Shown here one piece after another: positions 61,808 through 64,000 of a stretch of DNA of 64,000 nucleotides. Under the pieces are notes generated by a model. The model did not search any database. It saw only the letters and a program-made list of their open reading frames with translations, and was not told where the DNA came from. The position numbers were made by a program, and so were the translations under genes. The stretch is from positions 1,964,001 through 2,028,000 of the forward strand of contig BPHK01000001.1 in assembly GCA_026003495.1 (NCBI GenBank), in the 5' to 3' direction. The DNA comes from Candidatus Kapaibacterium sp. (GTDB taxonomy: Bacteria > Bacteroidota > Ignavibacteria > Kapaibacteriales > NICIL-2). Numbering within the stretch: position 1 is the stretch's first letter; each line of letters begins with the position of its first letter.

Positions 61808-62676
61808 TGCGCTGGATGACGCACCCACTTCGGGATCGGCTCATTAGCCCCGACACATGCGAGCCACTCCGTTGGCACTCGGACGGGTCGCTCCGAACCG
61901 AAAGTGGGAAGACCATCACGTGCGAGGGAGAAATTCCCATTCTGCTGCCAACCCCTCAGAACCCAACGATGCAGCATTTTATCACGCACTACGAGCGCGA
62001 TGCAGAGCTATTCGACTACTGGGAAGAGCGGGACGCTGCCACCGCACACGACGAGCGACGGCTCCGAGAAGTGATCCTGCGCACAATCCCAGCGCATGCA
62101 ACGCTCGTGCTCGATGTCGGCTGCGGCAATGGCTGGCTTGCACGTGCGCTGGTTCGGCGTGGTGTGGCAGTATGTTCGACTGACCTTGGCCGCACGAACC
62201 CGCAGCGCGCCCTTGCGGAGACGCCCGATGAGCGTCATGTTGCCGTCGTCGCCAGTGGCGAGCGACTCCCATTTGCTGATGCGACGTTCGACTGCGCTGT
62301 TGCCTCGGAGGTCATCGAGCATCTCCCAGAACCGGAACGCACGCTCGAAGAAATGTGGCGGGTCGTGCGCCCAGGTGGGCGCGTAGTGATTTCGACACCC
62401 TACCGGGAGCGAATTCGCTACGTGCTCTGCATCCACTGCAACCAGCCAACACCACTCCACGCCCACTTGAACAGCTTCGATGAGCATCGGCTGGCGGAGT
62501 ATCTCCGGGACGGACGATTCGGCTACACGACGTTCGGCAACAAAGCATTGCTCATTGCCCGCACGCACGTGGTACTCCAATGGTTGCCCCACTGGTTATG
62601 GCGAGCAGTCGATCGGCTGGCAAATTGGATTATCCCAAAACCTGCGCATATCGTTGCGTGGTGGGAGCGGGTGTAG
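61807..62676 (+). CDS. SAM-dependent methyltransferase with Trm112-like N-terminus
   Basis: The 289-residue protein has a short N-terminal Trm112-like segment (LISPDTCEPLRW... EIPILLP) and then a class I methyltransferase fold. Motif I is VLDVGCGNGWLAR, motif II lies around STDLGR, motif IV is VASEVIEHLPEPER and motif V is RPGGRVVISTPY. A further C-terminal part contains LCIHCNQPTPLHAHLNSF, with a cluster of His and Cys. The target may be a sugar, lipid or quinone precursor; the C-terminal extension resembles methyltransferases of glycan clusters. It overlaps the Wzi-like gene by one base. Confidence 0.83.
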   Translation: MRWMTHPLRDRLISPDTCEPLRWHSDGSLRTESGKTITCEGEIPILLPTPQNPTMQHFITHYERDAELFDYWEERDAATAHDERRLREVILRTIPAHATLVLDVGCGNGWLARALVRRGVAVCSTDLGRTNPQRALAETPDERHVAVVASGERLPFADATFDCAVASEVIEHLPEPERTLEEMWRVVRPGGRVVISTPYRERIRYVLCIHCNQPTPLHAHLNSFDEHRLAEYLRDGRFGYTTFGNKALLIARTHVVLQWLPHWLWRAVDRLANWIIPKPAHIVAWWERV

Positions 62677-63019
62677 TAGTTCTACTCCCGAGCGCAGGAT
62701 CGAGACTGATATTCCTTCTCAGCAAATCGTTCCCCTGAGCAAGCGCCCGCGTCTATCCACACGATGTTCTCCTGCACATTCCCTTGTGATGCATCCAGCA
62801 GCCTCGCACGCCTAGTATGCAGCGATATTGCGGGAGATGACGCAGTGTGAGATTGACAACACGTTTCCCTGCCGGTACTCATTGCTGAGTGATTCCATGC
62901 ACTTGAATGGTGTGCTAACTTTGTGGAAGATGAGCTACGACATCGCAGAAAGAACTGCTCTGACCATGGACAACCTCGGTGGAACTTGTGTGACCAGAAA
63001 CGCACAGCAACGAAGAGAC
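62677..63019 (+). other. gene-free stretch at the boundary of the restriction region
   Basis: No convincing gene was found. The frame of the hsdM fragment stays open back to 62828, but with no family match before about 63020. The stretch includes a TAACTTTG element at 62916. The codon and base pattern seem more AT-rich than in the neighbours, consistent with an acquired or rearranged segment. Confidence 0.5.
62916..62923 (+). promoter_or_regulatory. -7 promoter element of the restriction region
   Basis: TAACTTTG is an exact TAnnTTTG match. It lies 96 nt before the hsdM fragment start; an in-frame ATG at 62966 would be 42 nt away. Confidence 0.45.
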
Positions 63020-63232
63020 ATGAACGTAAGGGCCTTGAGGGCAGACAACCGTGACAATGCCGACCTTGGATTCAAGTCCCAACTCTGGGCAGCTGCCAAC
63101 GCCCTGCGCGGCTCGATGGACGCCGCCGAGTACAAGCATGTAGTCCTTGGCCTTATCTTCCTCAAGTACATCTCCGACGCCTTCGAGGAGCTCCACGCCC
63201 GCCTCGAGGCCGAGCGCGCAAGGTTACCATAA
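63020..63232 (+). pseudogene. hsdM: truncated N-terminal fragment of type I restriction methylase HsdM
   Basis: The 70-residue product is a near-perfect start of Hsd[21 protein letters not shown] and then [23 protein letters not shown]. HsdM is normally about 500 residues and carries the adenine-N6 methylase domain, which is absent here. The frame ends at 63232 with a TAA right after the first helical domain. The following sequence is not hsdM but the leader of mrr, so a deletion or recombination has joined the two. The fragment may be silent or give a small dominant peptide. Confidence 0.75.
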
Positions 63233-63240
63233 CATCATGC

Positions 63241-63247
63241 AAGGAGG
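63241..63247 (+). promoter_or_regulatory. strong ribosome binding site of mrr
   Basis: AAGGAGG sits eight bases before the ATG at 63256. Such full anti-16S complementarity is rare among the other genes here and points to an acquired gene. Confidence 0.65.
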
Positions 63248-63255
63248 CTCGCACT

Positions 63256-64000
63256 ATGCCCATCCCTGATTACCAATCACTCATGCTGCCCCTGCTCAGG
63301 TACCTTGCGGATGGTAAGGAGCGCCGCTTGCGCGACCTGATCGACCAATTAGCCCACGAATTTTCGCTTACCGAGGCAGAGCGCAGGGAGCTTTTGCCGA
63401 GCGGCCAGCAGCCGGTTTTCGACAACCGGATTGGCTGGGCGAGAACGTACTTGAAAAAGGCCGGTTTGCTCGAAAGCCCACGTCGTGGCTGGGTACGGAT
63501 CACCCAGCGCGGGCTTGATGTGCTCGATCAGAAGCCCGAGCGCATCACCTCAGAGTTCCTCAAGCAGTTTGAAGAGTTCCGGGCTTTCATAGCGCAGAGC
63601 AACACCACCACAGCGACTAACGATGCCGTGCCTCCGGACAACACGGCTTCGCCGGAGGAGTTGCTGGAACGAGCGTACGAAACCCTGAAACAAAACCTAT
63701 TGGCAGAGCTACTGGAACAGGTGAAGCGTGCCTCCTCCGCCTTCTTTGAGCGTTTGGTCGTAGAGCTACTGGTGCGCATGGGTTACGGCGGTTCGTTCCA
63801 GGAAGCGGCGCGGGCCATCGGGCGCAGTGGCGATGAAGGTATTGACGGCATCATCAAGGAGGATCGGCTCGGGTTCGATGTGGTTTATGTCCAGGCCAAG
63901 CGCTGGGGGCAAGCCGTCAGTAGGCCGGAAGTCCAGAAGTTTGCCGGGGCGCTCCAAGGACACCGTGCCCGCAAGGGTGTGTTTCTGACCACCTCCACCT
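63256..64000 (+). CDS. mrr: Mrr-type restriction endonuclease (3' end beyond the window)
   Basis: The frame is open from the ATG at 63256 to the window end (248 codons seen). An N-terminal winged-helix domain (PLLRYLADGKERRLRDLIDQ; LKKAGLLESPRRGWVRIT) is followed by an acidic linker and the Mrr catalytic core: FFERLVVELLVRMGYGG, GDEGIDGIIKED with the catalytic Asp in GIDG, and VVYVQAKRWG with the QxK motif. Mrr cuts DNA carrying methylated adenine or cytosine. It follows a truncated hsdM by 23 bp and has its own strong ribosome binding site. Truncation is by the window only. Confidence 0.9.
   Translation, partial: MPIPDYQSLMLPLLRYLADGKERRLRDLIDQLAHEFSLTEAERRELLPSGQQPVFDNRIGWARTYLKKAGLLESPRRGWVRITQRGLDVLDQKPERITSEFLKQFEEFRAFIAQSNTTTATNDAVPPDNTASPEELLERAYETLKQNLLAELLEQVKRASSAFFERLVVELLVRMGYGGSFQEAARAIGRSGDEGIDGIIKEDRLGFDVVYVQAKRWGQAVSRPEVQKFAGALQGHRARKGVFLTTST

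Noticed and set aside
1-64000. tRNA, rRNA, CRISPR arrays and insertion sequences
   Set aside because: I saw no cloverleaf with a TTCGA arm outside genes, no regularly spaced repeats, and no transposase motifs. Short or diverged elements could be missed by eye.

Overview
The window reads as a dense, moderately GC-rich bacterial chromosome segment from the Bacteroidota/Chlorobi assemblage (Chlorobi, Ignavibacteria or Kapabacteria-like). The grounds are a full-length SprA/Sov-type type IX secretion translocon, two large secreted proteins ending in T9SS-like C-terminal sorting domains, a DUF2723 membrane protein, scarce Shine-Dalgarno sites, and repeated Bacteroidota-type -7 promoter elements (TAnnTTTG, here often TAnnTTCG) 24-42 nt before start codons. 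No rRNA, tRNA, CRISPR array or intact transposon was seen.

Layout. 1-4.6 kb: menaquinone prenyltransferase, acpS and pyrE on the minus strand; serS, clpP and a GNAT enzyme on the plus strand. 4.6-10.5 kb: cation efflux, phospholipid precursor (cdsA), GDP-mannose synthesis, lipoproteins and an M61 peptidase. 10.5-19.2 kb: nadB with a coiled-coil envelope protein, a sugar-type oxidoreductase, a histidine kinase coupled to purine nucleoside phosphorylase, thioredoxin and a MoxR ATPase. 19.3-28.2 kb: DUF2723 protein and the 2309-residue SprA. 28.4-31 kb: a beta-galactosidase-fold membrane protein that lacks both catalytic glutamates and is broken by three one-base frame changes. 31-38.2 kb: hrcA with an orphan MalK-type ATPase, a DMT exporter, yicC-gmk and ftsL-ftsI. 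38.3-43 kb: a two-gene surface operon (VWA-like T9SS cargo plus outer-membrane OmpA-like protein). 43-55.4 kb: UvrD helicase, a headless phage-tail-like fragment, an M4 protease with a beta-propeller and sorting domain, asparaginase, MutS, a five-heme cytochrome and a PilM-like protein. 55.5-62.7 kb: thiN, DUF2795, AEC carrier, DUF3108, fabF, a Wzi-like barrel and a methyltransferase. 62.7-64 kb: start of a restriction region, with a truncated hsdM fused by deletion to an mrr gene that runs off the window.

How the genes work together. Most are housekeeping genes in short operons with ATGA or TGATG overlaps. The cell-surface theme is strong: SprA is the probable exit channel for the M4 protease and the VWA-like protein; cdsA, manC, RlpA, Wzi-like and FtsI genes build the envelope; MenA, NadB and the multiheme lipoprotein point to quinone-based respiration. 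Several divergent gene pairs share very compact bidirectional promoters, which is the most systematic unexplained signal I found.
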